64,000 bases of DNA from Scleromitrula shiraiana (taxonomy: Eukaryota > Ascomycota > Leotiomycetes > Helotiales > Sclerotiniaceae): contig JABELC010000005.1 of NCBI GenBank assembly GCA_028455995.1, positions 2,480,001 to 2,544,000 of the forward strand, in the 5' to 3' direction. The notes under the pieces were generated by a model. It was given only the letters and a program-made list of their open reading frames with translations, did no database searches and was not told the origin of the DNA. The position numbers were made by a program, and so were the translations under genes. This document shows, one piece after another, positions 36,384-46,485 of the stretch. Position 1 is the stretch's first letter. Every line of letters begins with the position of its first letter.

Positions 36384-37275
36384 ACGTCAGTATGGTGTAT
36401 TTGGGTTCGTTTGGTCACATACTCTCTGGGGACCATTCATAGGCAATGGCCTGATAATGTCGAGGTTCTTTATATTCGGCATCTTCTACTACAATCACAA
36501 GCTGGAATGAACACTATGAATATTTGAACCCATGAAAGCCATTTGGAACTCGTGACATGCCCGTGACTGCGTACTTTATTGCAAACATGGCCCAGAGAAC
36601 ATGCTGTAAGATGAGAGACTCGTAAAGCTCCGGTCATATATCAAGCTTCCTCATTTACCTGAATCTTTTCTTATTGCTCGATGTCTTAGGAGAACGACAA
36701 AGTCTGGCAATATCGCTAGCAAGTAGGAGTTACATAGCATGATCGCTTGTTTGTGTTAAAAACCACAATAAAAAACACACTGGTCGCATTGTAACAGCTT
36801 AATACTTGGCCGGTTACCACTTGATAATCTGAGAATCGCTCTGTTTGGCCCAAATAGCTTTTTTTTTCTTAATGAGTTCTAAATCTATGAAATGATAGCT
36901 ATAGCTCTAGTTATTAAGTATCATTTCGTATCTAACCTTCAAGATACCGAGCATTGTTCTCTCTGCATACAATAACATCTGGCAATGGAGTCTTGAGAGC
37001 CAACTAGATACCATTAAACTCCTGATATTCGAAGTTTTCACGCATTCCTCCCATCTAGGTAAGAATAGTTGATCACCGATGAACGTGCAACAACGCAGGA
37101 ACTACTAACCCGATGATATCGACATCAACAAACTCTGCAAACACACAAATTATCATGATAAGATTCCTCGCACTAGGATAAAAATTCGGCATCAATTTTG
37201 TATCGTTTGCTCACTCGCGAGTTCACCATCAACAATGGAGCTGTTAACCCCTAGCAAGAATTCAAATGGTTCTGA

Positions 37276-37485
37276 TGTATCGGAGCAGTCAAGCTTGAGT
37301 GTATCTTTTCAGAGAGAGGATCTGGGACTTTCAACACCAAAGAAATAGGAATTACTTTAGATGCTATCTTTGCCGTTTGTTGTGATTGTATCGAGAATGC
37401 CACCCGAAAGCCACAGCACGAGTCGAAAACAGCGCTTGGAGATATTTGGAATACTTTCGTAGAGGTGGCCAAATATCTTGAATGA
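37276..37485 (+). pseudogene. Possible relic of a coding exon
   Basis: A 69-codon open stretch with gene-like composition (GITLDAIFAVCCDCIENA, then DIWNTFVEVAKYLE and a stop). It has no start codon of its own and no convincing splice partner upstream. Not recognised; may be a gene end or chance. Confidence 0.25.
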
Positions 37486-37534
37486 AACGGTCCATTCCAT
37501 GACGAACTGATTTCAAGTTCATCCATTTCTGAAT

Positions 37535-37722
37535 ACCTATTCAAAATACAGATATTCGACTCATTCTTTGAATAAATTTGTTTCAAATCTTTGTATAAAA
37601 TATAGATATTCAAATAATTTTGGATTAATTGAGCTGTAAATATCTATATGGAATTCAAACATCCACAGTACATATAATGATTGTATATCAACTGAATGAA
37701 GATTCAGAATCACAACAACTCG
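37535..37722 (+). repeat. Dispersed repeat copy E (CAACTCG-terminal family)
   Basis: Begins near CTATTCAAAATACAGATATT and ends with CAACTGAATGAAGATTCAGA then ATCACAACAACTCG. Same order of words as copy D. Confidence 0.5.
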
Positions 37723-38289
37723 TTTGCTTACTATTCCGGACAAAAAAGTTCAATGCCCTTTGCAAGAGCCTTTGTCCGGAAGAGATAATTATCAGATCTT
37801 TATGGAATCGCCATCACTTGGTGGAAATTATGCAAAAGTCATGGAAAAGACTAGTATTTTCGACCTATGATACGAAAACAAAGCAATGCAATCTTGCCAG
37901 CTTTAATGCCATGGTTTTAGCGTTCAGGAACCACGACTGCTTAAGATAATAGCGCTGTAGTGCCTGCGCGAAGCTTTCGAGATAAGCAACAGAAGAACTA
38001 TTCAAGTGGCTCCGGTAATAATAATTTGGGTTTGAACTGCTGGTCCCGAGCTGCTTACTCTCTCCAGTCTCGAAAGGAAATGAGACGATGTAGGTATTGG
38101 AAAGAAGTCGGACGGGACAATGACACAGGCGCACTGCCAGTGGTAGACTCCTGAAATGCTAGCGACAGGCCCTGTGAGAACAAGGAGTATATTACTAATA
38201 TTATCAATAAATTCACTTTTTTATTGACTTAAAATCGAGTATTTTTAATATAGAATTTATTTACTAATTATATAGAAATTTTATACTAT

Positions 38290-38646
38290 TAATTACTATA
38301 TGATACTAGTACTAGTAAAAAATCTATATTCAACTTGAACTTAGTAGTACTAATTACTACTGCTAGTAGTATTATATAAAAATTATTTCAAGTTACTAGT
38401 ACTAGTAGCACTACTACTAGAATGATTAACTTATATTACTAGTATATTTATTATAAATACTACTAGTACTAGTAGTACTAGTAAATATATATACTAAATA
38501 ACTTCAAGTTAAAAGAACAAAATTATACAACTTGAATTAATTATATTAATAATCATTGATATAATATATATTATTCAAGTTACTATATAGTACTACTAGT
38601 AACAACTTGAAGTTAAATAATTAAAATAAAAAAATACTACTAGTAC

Positions 38647-38678
<32 letters not shown>

Positions 38679-38690
38679 TATTAAAAACAT
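38290..38690. repeat. ACTAGT / ACTTGAA low-complexity tract
   Basis: Repeated ACTAGTACTAGTAG and CAACTTGAAGTTA words, ending in a clean (TAG)n run at about 38648-38680. Same motif mixture as at 30017-30450 although 8 kb away. Confidence 0.65.
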
Positions 38691-38963
38691 TCGATTTAAG
38701 TCACTGGCAATAAAAAGTGATTTTATTAATAATATTAATATTAATATACTCCATCAAGTTCCCATAGGGTCAATGGTACTTTACTTTCCCAAAGTTTGGT
38801 TTTCCGGAAACGTGACTGTTTATCCAACGAAACGTACTAAGAAATTCGAGAATTTCTCGTCGACTTCAAGTTGTTGCAATTCTTTCTATGAACGCTGGAT
38901 ATATATTTGGATAAGCCGCCGCTAACATATCAATTCCTCGATATATTCAAGGAATTCAAATCC

Positions 38964-39055
38964 GCTTCCATGGCGCAGTGGTAACGCGCGGGACTTGTAA
39001 AACCTTCCGGTATCAGCATAATCTCGAGATCCCTGGTTCAATTCCGGGTGGAAGC
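38964..39055 (+). tRNA. tRNA-Thr (anticodon UGU) with intron
   Basis: Acceptor stem GCTTCCA pairs with TGGAAGC. D arm is GCGCAGTGGTAACGC. The anticodon stem CGGGA pairs with TCTCG (one G-T wobble), the loop is CTTGTA+A with anticodon TGT, and the T arm is CCTGG TTCAATT CCGGG. An intron of about 21 nt (roughly 39000-39020) interrupts after the base 3' of the anticodon, the canonical tRNA intron site. A T-run after 39060 (TTCTTTTTG) fits a Pol III terminator. It lies just beyond an AT-rich repeat tract. Confidence 0.92.
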
Positions 39056-39905
39056 AATTATTCTTTTTGAATATTTTTTATACATCAATTTTTAGAGATT
39101 TTTTTTGGAGTTGTGGTGGTGGATTTGGTAGGAGGAGGACTTCGGATAAAGATAGGATATACTATTGTTCTTTGAGATCTAATTTTTGCTTAGGAATTGC
39201 ATAGGAGTGTTTAATTGAATATGATTCTGAATAAATCTATCGAGTTGCAATGTTTTATGCTTGAGATATCGAATACTTGATATTCGAGCATCCGGATTGT
39301 CTTTCAATGGGCTCTGGGGCTGGAGAGTGTGGTGGTTTTTTGCTTTTATCGCATAAATCTATAAAATTTTCGATTCGTGAAGTTAATCCATATGTGAGGA
39401 ATATTAGTAGTGTTGTGTAATGGTTTCTAATAAAGGTTTGTTATGACGGGTAAAGGTAAATTATCAACCGCCTCGGTAGATATGCATAGTTTATGTCTTC
39501 GATGATATATCTTAGCTCTATTGTTGTACTATTGAACTCGATTCGTAGCAAATTTAAAGCAAAATCAGCCAAAGAAGGCGTTAGGAAAGGAGAAAGTAAT
39601 GTTGTCGATACACAACAAGACATTTATAACGAATCTCCTATTATTCTCCCCGTTATTCGACCGGCTTGTAATCGAATGGAATTAAGCAAATCACTCCTGA
39701 AACTAGAGCCAGTTCAATTATATACAAAAGTTTTGTTGAATCTTTGAAATGTATTAAGAAGATCTTCGTAAGCATTAGAACTAATCCTTATGAACATTAT
39801 TAAGGCAGCTGCCAGGTAAGTCAATTACCCTTCACAGCTAATTCCATACAAACATCCACATATATGGAATCATGCCCCTTCCCTATATACTATTCCATTA
39901 TTCCA
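39056..39905. other. Intergenic, tRNA terminator then nothing recognised
   Basis: 850 bp; the open frame at 39493 has no family signal or splicing. Confidence 0.45.
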
Positions 39906-40742
39906 TCATTCCTCTTTAGTCAAAGATGTATCATTCGATGAATTATCTCCTTCCCCAGCAGCAATAAGTCCTTGTAAGATTTCACTTCCAGTCACATAAA
40001 TGATATATGAAGGAACAATCAACCAAGCACCACTAAAGAGGGTTAGAGAAATCAAACATATGGAGCTCAAATAACATACTTTGGAATGATCCATAGGAAA
40101 ATCAGATCCTTTAGATTGTTGTGACCAATATTTGAGTATCCAGAGAAATATTCATTCAACCCTATTCCTCTTAGTGAAAGAAACATCCAGACTTCATGAA
40201 AACTTACAGTATAACAAAGTCTTACTAAAAGTCATGACAGCAGCACTATTACCTATGATCAAGGCTAAGGCACCCTTCGATCCTTCCACATATCTTTGCT
40301 CTCCCAAAAACCCAACATTCTTTGGAGCTCCTCTTCCTTTTGCCGTCGATTGCTTTCCATATGCAAATACAACGTATAAGTAGTAAAGGTACATGGCAGT
40401 CTCAATAACATTGAGAGTTGTTTGAGCATTCGTGAAACCATTATGTTCATTAAACGCCTTCCATCCATAAATATAGTCCACCCGCCCATACAACTCATAT
40501 GGAGCCCAAATTGGCCAATGTAGATATCCACCTGGCATAGAGTGTGGTCGAAGTAAACAATATCCCGCATCCCATATTACGAGCGGCAGAGATATCGCAA
40601 GCCAAATAAGTGTTAAATTCGAGGGTGTATGAGCCCATTTTGCTTTGCGAGTGGGTGCATTTCGAGAAGGAGTCGAAATTGCTTTTGTAAGAGTAATGTT
40701 TGGTTCGGGGAATTCTTGAGGATGACCGCGTGTAGAAACCAT
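39906..40742 (-). CDS. Conserved fungal multi-pass membrane protein, function unknown
   Basis: Exons 40208-40742, 40080-40161 and 39906-40032 on the minus strand give 247 residues. About four hydrophobic segments are visible: near 43-60 (LIWLAISLPLVIWDAGYCLL), 110-130 (TLNVIETAMYLYYLYVVFAY), 157-175, and a last one in FLWIIPNGAWLIVPSYIIYV. A conserved-looking motif DAGYCLLRPHSMPGGYLHWP is followed by PYELYGRVDYIYG. Correct splicing changes frame twice and restores LNEYFSGYSNIGHNNLKDLI. The layout is somewhat like EXPERA/emopamil-binding proteins (acidic Trp-rich membrane motifs), but I cannot confirm that. Divergent from the FIT gene. Confidence 0.75.
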
Positions 40743-41585
40743 TTCCTGTTATATTTCTAAGAATTAATTGTTCAATTATCGCGATATTGAATTAAGTGAA
40801 TTGTACATCTGGCAAGCCCGACATTTGTTCTCATCTGAAACTCGTCGAGTTTCTAGGGTTCCAGTCAGCTCCAATATTCCTTCCAATCTGGGTAAAGACC
40901 GATACCTATCGCGTCCATACTGTCAAACTAGACTTCTCCCTTGGAAAACATTACTATAACTACGATATTTGGGTTGCACCATAGTGGAATTCCAGCCTAC
41001 ACTTTGCAAACAGCTTGTTAGAAGACAACTCCCAAGATTGAATTTGGAAGAACTGATCTAGGTTATAGAACTCCAATCAAACTTTCCCTTCGTTTTAATA
41101 AATATTAATTATTAGTAGGATAATGTTAGGGAGGTATTGTAGGCTGTAACCAAATAATCAATCCAGTTGAGACCAGTATCTGTAGTGGGTCAGATCTACA
41201 ATAATGTAGGGAATTGTACTTGCTATCCATTATTTCCATTATTTAGGGCCCTTACCTCCAGACTCTAGGGCTAGCTGCTGGGGAAGTTAGATACTTTTGT
41301 TGCCTTGTTGTATAGGCCAAAAGATAAATCCTTCAGGGCTCACTCGGCCTTTATTTTTTCCTAGGAATACTAGCTAGCTACCTAGGTACAGTTTGCAGCC
41401 CCGGCCACAGCAGCATTTCAAACGTCATAGGCTGTCATTCTAGGATGAAAGTCAAAATTTATTTTCTTGGTAAATCTGGCGTCTTTTAGTTAATGAACCA
41501 TATTGCCGCCTGCTGTGGCTCAATTGCTTCACCTACAACATAAAAGAGATATCCATTTAAATACTCATGTTATAGCATAAAACAA
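40743..41585. promoter_or_regulatory. Divergent intergenic region
   Basis: 840 bp between head-to-head genes; no coding frame supported. Repeated CCTAGG/TAGCTAG words near 41360-41390. Confidence 0.4.
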
Positions 41586-42587
41586 ATGGATTCACCATCC
41601 CCAGCAACAAGGAGACGCTCGTTGAGAAGTCCAGAGATCGTCAATGCAAATTCAACTACATCCTCAAGAATGACAACAAGATCTCCTTTCATACCAACGA
41701 CATTTGAGACCATCCTTCTCTCCATATATCCTGCAACACTGTTGATAGGCTCCATATTCTCCACTATAAACCCTCAAGTTCGAACCTCCGAATACAGTGC
41801 AGCCCTTCAATCGCACCCAGCCAGTACAGCACCCTCATATTTCGCTAAAAAGAGCAATGTGTTTAATCAACTATTTGTCAAGAAAGGATGGTTCTGGATC
41901 ACCATTAGCTACTTCTTCTTCCTCTTCACACATCCATCGACTGGAACTCCTGGCTCGCTGATTCTCACTCCACGACGAGTACGCGGTGCAATACGATATG
42001 TTATGGTTACAACATGGTGGATATTTGTTACGCAGTGGTTTTTTGGTCCACCGATTATCGATCGTGGGTTTGTTATAACAGGCGGACAATGCGAGTTAGT
42101 GAGAGACGCGGAGAAGGGGAAAGTCGATATGGATAATACGAGACAGTTTGTTACAGGTGTGGCCTGTAAAGCTGTAGGTGGTAAATGGAGAGGAGGTCAT
42201 GATATTAGTGGACATGTGTTCTTGCTGGTTCTTGGGAGTATGTTTCTTCTTCAAGAAGTCTTACACGTGGTGTTGAGGAGTTCGGGTATGAAAGAGGAGA
42301 GAAATATCATTATGGATGATGGGGCGGTCAAGAGTGCAGAAGTAGAAGCGCCTCCTCAGAATGAAGCAGAAGGACTGAATCAGGGATGGTTAAGTTTTGG
42401 TGTGAGGATTGTCCTAGGGGTTGCAGCATTGAGTTTATTCATGCTTGCTATGACGGCTATTTATTTCCACACTTGGTTTGAGAAGTTCACGGGATTATTG
42501 GTTGCCTTTTTGGGTATTTTTGTTGCATATTTCTTGCCAAGATTAGTTCCGGCGATGAGAAACATTGTGGGGATGCCTGGTATTTGA
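41586..42587 (+). CDS. scs3: FIT/Scs3-family lipid-droplet protein (fat storage-inducing transmembrane protein)
   Basis: Single exon, 333 residues. About six hydrophobic segments; family motifs are TQWFFGPPIIDRGF..TGGQC (near 155-175) and GGHDISGHVFLL (about 203-214), the latter holding the conserved catalytic-type His, then FLLQEVLHVV. FIT2/Scs3 proteins sit in the ER membrane and support lipid-droplet biogenesis; FIT2 cleaves acyl-CoA diphosphate bonds. The N-terminal 35 residues are Ser/Thr/Arg-rich. Strong family call. Confidence 0.9.
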   Translation: MDSPSPATRRRSLRSPEIVNANSTTSSRMTTRSPFIPTTFETILLSIYPATLLIGSIFSTINPQVRTSEYSAALQSHPASTAPSYFAKKSNVFNQLFVKKGWFWITISYFFFLFTHPSTGTPGSLILTPRRVRGAIRYVMVTTWWIFVTQWFFGPPIIDRGFVITGGQCELVRDAEKGKVDMDNTRQFVTGVACKAVGGKWRGGHDISGHVFLLVLGSMFLLQEVLHVVLRSSGMKEERNIIMDDGAVKSAEVEAPPQNEAEGLNQGWLSFGVRIVLGVAALSLFMLAMTAIYFHTWFEKFTGLLVAFLGIFVAYFLPRLVPAMRNIVGMPGI

Positions 42588-43081
42588 GACTGTTTGTTAC
42601 GATAGAATAATTATACATGTATGCATTTCTATTCAGAGGAGGACAAAGCTCATTCGTTGTATGTTTCGTATAGAGAAGAGCCTCGCGGAAAAGGCGCAAG
42701 CCGTAGTAGGCCTGTTCTTCCTTCACATAGCCAAGGTATTGGCGTTGCATGTTTTAGTAGTATATTTTTTCGAAGATTGAGTTGCATAGTATTGAATACT
42801 CTGTTTGAGCTTTTTGTAAATGTTAGAAATAACTGATCATTCATGGTGTTGAGAATGTTGGAATTTATATGTGTTTCGTCGGATTTTACGCACACCTTTA
42901 TGACCTATTCAAAATCTACATATCATTGCACATTCGACATTTGTCTACACTGCCATCTATTCCTGAAATGGCATTCTGCAGAGGATGTTACTAAACGAGT
43001 GTAATATATAACTTGAATAATAACAATATAACTAGACATGTAGTAGAAAAAAGAAAAGCCTCAATCCTCTCCTTGCTAAAA
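42588..43081. other. Convergent spacer
   Basis: Nothing coding seen between the FIT gene and the repeat protein. Confidence 0.5.
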
Positions 43082-44493
43082 TTAGTTGACTAAGTTTCCA
43101 TTCTCATCGATTTCGTTACCCTCGGCATCGTAATCGGTATCTCTGTCAATGAGGTTTCCTGCCGCATCGATCTCGTTACCCTCGGCATCGTAACCGGTAT
43201 CTCTGTCAATGAGGTTTCCTGCCGCATCGATCTCGTTACCCTCGGCATCGTAATCGGTATCTCTATCAATAAGGTTTCCGGCCGCATCGATCTCATTGCC
43301 CTCGGCATCGTAACCAGTATCTCTGTCAATGAGGTTTCCGGCCGCATCGATCTCATTGCCCTCGGCATCGTAACCGGTATCTCTATCAATAAGGTTTCCG
43401 GCCGCATCGATCTCATTGCCCTCGGCATCGTAACCAGTATCTCTGTCAATGAGGTTTCCGGCCGCATCGATCTCATTGCCCTCGGCATCGTAACCAGTAT
43501 CTCTGTCAATGAGGTTTCCGGCCGCATCGATCTCATTGCCCTCGGCATCGTAACCAGTATCTCTGTCAATGAGGTTTCCGGCCGCATCGATCTCATTGCC
43601 CTCGGCATCGTAACCGGTATCTCTCTTGTTGACAAGATTTCCCTCCTCGTCAATTTCGTTTCCAGCGGCGTCGTAGCCAGTATCTCTATCAACGAGATTG
43701 CCCTCTGCATCGATCTCGTTTCCGGCAGCATCATAACTAGTATCTCTCTTGTTCTTAGCCTTCTTTGCGTTCCTGTTTTGTCGCTCTACAATATGGCCTG
43801 CGGAGTCCAGTTCATTTCCCTCGGCGTCATATTCGGTGTCTGTTTACATTAGAGCTTGAACAATGAAGAGTATATAGATCTATGGATGACTTACCACGCT
43901 CAACAAGGTTACCGTTCTCGTCGATCTCATTTCCGGCAGCATCGTAGCTGGTGTCTCTCTTGTTTACAAGGTTACCCTCCTCGTCAATTTCATTTCCGGC
44001 AGCATCATAGCCAGTATCTCTCTTGTTCTTTGCTTTCTTAGCCTTCTTTGCGTTTCTGTTCTGGCGTTCTACGATGTGACCTGCGGAATCCACTTCATTT
44101 CCTTCGGCATCATACTCGGTATCTGAGACGTCAGCAAGCATTCAATTTCACCAACTATCCACCGAGCAAGGTTGATAAAACATCGGCCCTCACACCGACA
44201 TGACAGTAGTATGTCATTGACTTACCACGCTCAACAAGGTTGCCATTCTCATCGATCTCATCACCCTCTGCGTTGTATGTGGTATCACGCTTGCCCTTAA
44301 CCTTCTTTGCCTTTGCTCCCTTTTGTTGGCGGGACTCGATCTCGACAACGCTGCGCTTAATTTCGATGCCACGCTCAGCGACGGATACCCCATTAACTGA
44401 ACGAGCGACAGATATGGACATATCCATTGGCGCAGCCTGGACGGCCATCATGGCACAGAAGGCCAGAATTAAACTTGCTGTTGAGGAACGCAT
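43082..44493 (-). CDS. Secreted repeat protein with 16 DT-x-Y-D units and Kex2 sites (KEP-like)
   Basis: Exons 44226-44493, 43895-44122 and 43082-43839 on the minus strand give 417 residues. The signal peptide (about 1-21) ends MAVQAAP. After a 45-residue lead come 16 units of about 20 residues, consensus DTGYDAEGNEIDAAGNLI. The first units are bounded by KR or KNKR; the last ten are joined by DR, which is not a Kex2 site. Two longer units carry RQNRNAKKAK-type basic inserts. Both introns interrupt the same codon (NLVERG/D, phase 1), so exon 2 and the start of exon 3 are a duplication. It could be a kexin-processed secreted peptide precursor or a structural wall protein. No modifying enzyme genes adjoin it. 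Confidence 0.8.
43101..43640. repeat. 60-bp coding minisatellite, nine near-identical units
   Basis: Exactly 60 bp per unit inside the last exon of the repeat protein. Most copies differ at one to four bases, with the same variants (CCGG/CCAG, GTC/ATC) shuffled between copies, as expected from unequal exchange or gene conversion. Confidence 0.92.
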
Positions 44494-45279
44494 GTTGAAA
44501 TCGTTAAGAAATATCAATTAATGTATATACTCTTGTCTATATGAAATGTGAAAGAAATCAGACCAGCTGGAGACGGAAGAAAAGAGATAGCAAAATTGTA
44601 AAAAGATAAATGTAAAGAGGAAAAGTCGACTATATATGCATGATATCCAACCCACTACATCAGGTCATCTCAAACGATCGAGAGCAACTTATTACCAGAA
44701 ATAACTCGAGACATGTCCAAAGTTCGGATAGCCTAGACCCATAGCCCCCCGAGGTTTATGAAGAGAGGATTCGTGGACAGAGACCAGGCGAAACAGATGA
44801 GAACAATCGCCACTGATTCAATGACATTGGAAACAATTCTTGTAAGACTATCACGATCTTTACGGGATACCCGCACAAAAAAGCTTGTCATTCTTAGGTC
44901 CCGAGGAAAGAAGTCAACTTCGCAACAGTTGCGCATTGATGAAATCGCTTGAAACAACAGTGCGGGAAGGCCGGACACAACAACAATAATTGCCTGTTTT
45001 ACTTTGTCGTGAATCTTAGCAAGCCCTCAAGAAAAATTCGTAACATAGTAGATGACAAATCTGTCACAAGTCAACTTAGTCAAAGCAATGATTGATGATA
45101 TTATTGAAAAATGTTGTGATATTCCAGACCTTCGGTACAAACCGAATCGCTCGTATTTCTCCTATCGAAACAAAAATAACTAACAATATGAGGAACGACC
45201 GCCTTAAACCCCAGAAACCCAAAGAAAATGGAGAATGATGAAAATATCAGAATAAACCATGTGAAACGACGCTGATGCA
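44494..45279. other. Intergenic, promoter of the repeat protein
   Basis: About 790 bp without a supported gene; open frames at 44733-44978 on either strand have no family signal. Confidence 0.5.
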
Positions 45280-46128
45280 TTAACAAGCACAACCCTCTTT
45301 CGACGCATTATCCCTTGGTCCTGTCAAGTTAACTCTGGACTGATCTTCTGCCCTGCCTGAGCTTGCTTGTGTGCCACCAGGTCCTCTAGCACCCTTTAAT
45401 GATGTCTCCGGGATAGCATTTGCAATAGCTGTGAACACCTCCGTTACGTTCGTGCCTAGTTTTGCACTGGTCTCGAAGAACAATAATCCTTCTTCCTCCG
45501 CATAAGATTTTGCCTCCGCTGTCGTCACCTTTCTTGCATCCCCACTTGCATTTTCACCTTCAGCAGATTCTTCGTCTTCGCCCAAGCTGTTGCTGGAATC
45601 TCCAGATTCGTTTGTCAAGTCGAGTTTGTTGCCTACAAGAGCAATGACAATACCTGGTGATGCCTGTCTTTGGAGTTCTGCGACCCAATGCTTTGCCTTG
45701 ACAAGGGATGTTGGTTTGGTGAGATCGTATACGACGAGGGCGGATTGTGCATTTCGATAGTACATAGGAGCAAGAGATGCGAAACGTTCTTGTCCTGCAG
45801 TATCCCAAATTTCGAATTTAATCGTTCTTGTAGGTAGATTGCATTTTTGTGTCAGGAAAGCAGCTGTGACAATGAAAGTTAGTAAGCCCTGCTTGAACTT
45901 CAACGTAGGATAAATGATAAGAATATATCATACCTCCAATTGTGGGTTCCTTATTTTCCTGGAAGTCATTGTTTACAAACCGTAATACTAGGGAAGACTA
46001 CAGGCAATTAGTAAAACTAGATAAGAAATGCGAAATCATGCGAATACCTTTCCCACAGCTGCTTCACCTAAAAGAACCAGCTTGACGCTGGAACTTGGCT
46101 TTGGAGCTGAAGCCGTTGAATCCGCCAT
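45280..46128 (-). CDS. vps21: Rab5-type small GTPase (Vps21/Ypt5/RabB)
   Basis: Exons 46048-46128, 45934-45997 and 45280-45863 on the minus strand give 242 residues. All G boxes are present: GEAAVGKSS, switch I with EPTIGAAF, WDTAGQE, GNKLD and ETSAK. It ends CAC, a Rab geranylgeranylation signal. Rab5 GTPases drive early-endosome fusion. The protein is longer than yeast Vps21 because of a Ser/acidic insert (about 28 residues, rich in E, S and G) between NKLDL and the next helix; I believe similar inserts occur in other filamentous-fungal Rab5 proteins. Divergent from kri1, with a 357-bp shared upstream region. Confidence 0.94.
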
Positions 46129-46485
46129 ACGTCACAAAGCGGTCTATTTGGGCGTATTAATTATTGTTGCTGAATGGCTTGATCAAAGTCTAGGTAGCGC
46201 CGATACCAAGTCGAGTTCCTTAGTATTAATAGATATGATATAGGCGACGTTGTTGATAAAGTTGAGTATTCTTTCCAGATTAACTTGGATGTAGCCCTGG
46301 AGATAGTCTTTGTATCGATGGCTTGAGATGGAGTCCTAAATATGGATCTAATCCGAAAACAAACTAGCGCCGGGGCTACCCTGCTCACTTACTCCGATCA
46401 TTAGGATTGAAAAATAAATTTATTCAAAATAATTCTAATATTTCTCACTACATCATTTTTCAAGCACCAAAATAAATTCTTCAAA
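46129..46485. promoter_or_regulatory. Divergent promoter region, rab5 / kri1
   Basis: 357 bp between two head-to-head housekeeping genes; no motif recognised. Confidence 0.4.

Larger units (their letters stand above)
36384..38963. other. Gene-poor region with repeat copy, AT-rich tract and a possible gene relic
   Basis: No intact gene supported. Contains an unrecognised open frame (37276-37485), dispersed repeat copy E (37535-37722) and an ACTAGT-rich tract (about 38200-38690). Confidence 0.5.

Noticed and set aside
40092..40140. A straight open frame at the end of the membrane-protein gene as its second exon
   Set aside because: Splicing at 40161 and 40080 gives phase-correct joins and a conserved-looking LNEYFSGYSNIGHNNLK segment in another frame.
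43101..43640. CRISPR-like appearance of regular 60-bp repeats
   Set aside because: No spacers: units are contiguous and code for protein in a eukaryotic gene.
43090..43734. A long minus-strand open frame over the 60-bp repeats
   Set aside because: It is the wrong frame of the repeat array (Met/Arg/Pro-rich); the true frame carries the DT-x-YD units and connects to a signal peptide by splicing.
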